Assembly (NCBI GenBank): GCA_036510575.1
Contig: DATCDR010000166.1
Span: forward strand, 1-25,863
Direction of reading: 5' to 3'
DNA length: 25,863 nucleotides
Source of the DNA: DATCDR01 sp036510575
GTDB taxonomy: Bacteria > Actinomycetota > Acidimicrobiia > Acidimicrobiales > Bog-793
Made by a program: the position numbers and the translations under genes. Shown here one piece after another: positions 25,523 to 25,863 of the stretch. The number at the start of each line of letters is the position of its first letter. Position 1 is the first letter of the stretch. The notes beneath the pieces are model-generated. The model did no database searches, was not told the origin of the DNA, and saw only the letters and a program-made list of their open reading frames with translations.

Positions 25523-25716
25523 GGCTCGAGGTTAGACATCCCCGCTTTGGACTTGTAAGCGACCCACTCGGGCTCGCACCTCGGACCGTCTGGAACCTGT
25601 TCAGTCGATGCACCAGACAGTGACAACCCAGAGAAGTCGTCGAGGCGAACAGCCCGCTGGCGTACGCGTGCCCGTGCGTCTCGCGGCTGTTGCGGGGCCC
25701 TTTGCAACCTCAAAAT

Positions 25717-25732
25717 AAAGTGATATCACTTT
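25717..25732. promoter_or_regulatory. 16-bp perfect palindrome, candidate operator
   Basis: AAAGTGATATCACTTT is a perfect palindrome in an AT-rich island within otherwise GC-rich DNA. It lies 52-67 bases upstream of the ATG at 25784 and about 195 bases upstream of the divergent epimerase gene. The dyad length and position fit a dimeric repressor or activator site. The regulator is unknown. The rest of 25523-25783 shows no gene. Confidence 0.55.
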
Positions 25733-25783
25733 GATAAGCAGCAGTCAGCAAGGCCTATCTGCTGGGTTACAGGAGGTGTTCAG

Positions 25784-25863
25784 ATGTCGGTAGTTGTCGA
25801 GAATGCATCCAGCGTCGTGAAGGTCACGGCCACCGTGGATGAGCGAGAGCTGAGATCAGGTCC
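25784..25863 (+). CDS. Start of an unidentified protein, 3' truncated
   Basis: ATG 25784 is preceded by an ideal AGGAGGTG (25771-25778) with 5 bases of spacing. The visible residues begin MSVVVENASSVVKVTATVDE and continue ERELRSGP to the window edge. The N-terminus is hydrophilic and lacks a signal peptide in the part seen. Too little remains to name a family. The strong ribosome site and the palindrome upstream suggest a well-expressed, specifically regulated gene. Confidence 0.7.
   Translation, partial: MSVVVENASSVVKVTATVDERELRSG

Overview
The window looks like chromosomal DNA from a high-GC actinobacterium. The pointers are the GC-rich third codon positions, the frequent GTG starts, and three sites that match the actinobacterial nitrogen regulator GlnR (alternating gTnAC and GaAAC half-sites on an 11-bp repeat). 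I cannot name the genus. I saw no rRNA, tRNA, CRISPR array, insertion sequence or phage gene.

Layout. (1) Bases 1-4257 are the 3' part of a giant Ig-like repeat surface or secreted protein, followed by a strong hairpin. (2) Bases 4537-16533 form a catabolic island. On the left is an amidohydrolase of the 8-oxoguanine deaminase/AtzB type (+). It converges, across a 17-bp perfect inverted repeat, on an ABC importer of the SsuABC/TauABC/ThiXYZ type on the minus strand (ATPase, two permeases, substrate-binding protein). Divergent from the ATPase gene is a tight six-gene operon (+): three Rieske non-heme iron oxygenases, an isochorismatase-cupin fusion, an acetamidase/formamidase-family enzyme and an amidase-signature enzyme. 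(3) On the minus strand follow gpmI (glycolysis), a large OafA-type acyltransferase with an SGNH domain, and an ammonium transporter (amt) that has a four-half-site GlnR box and a duplicated translation start region. (4) The right end holds two unrecognised membrane proteins, an extended SDR/NAD-dependent epimerase, and the first codons of a gene that lies downstream of a 16-bp palindrome.

How the genes work together (inference). The island looks like a pathway for taking nitrogen from an imported, probably N-heterocyclic or N-alkylated compound. The importer brings it in, a deaminase and Rieske oxygenases dealkylate, hydroxylate or open it, and three unrelated C-N hydrolases release ammonia from the ureido, formamide or amide fragments. 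GlnR-like boxes in the divergent promoter, in front of the binding-protein gene and in front of amt suggest that the island and ammonium uptake are switched together under nitrogen limitation. The substrate is unknown; purine-, pyrimidine- or triazine-like compounds are candidates. No Rieske reductase or ferredoxin is encoded in the window, so electrons must come from a protein encoded elsewhere.
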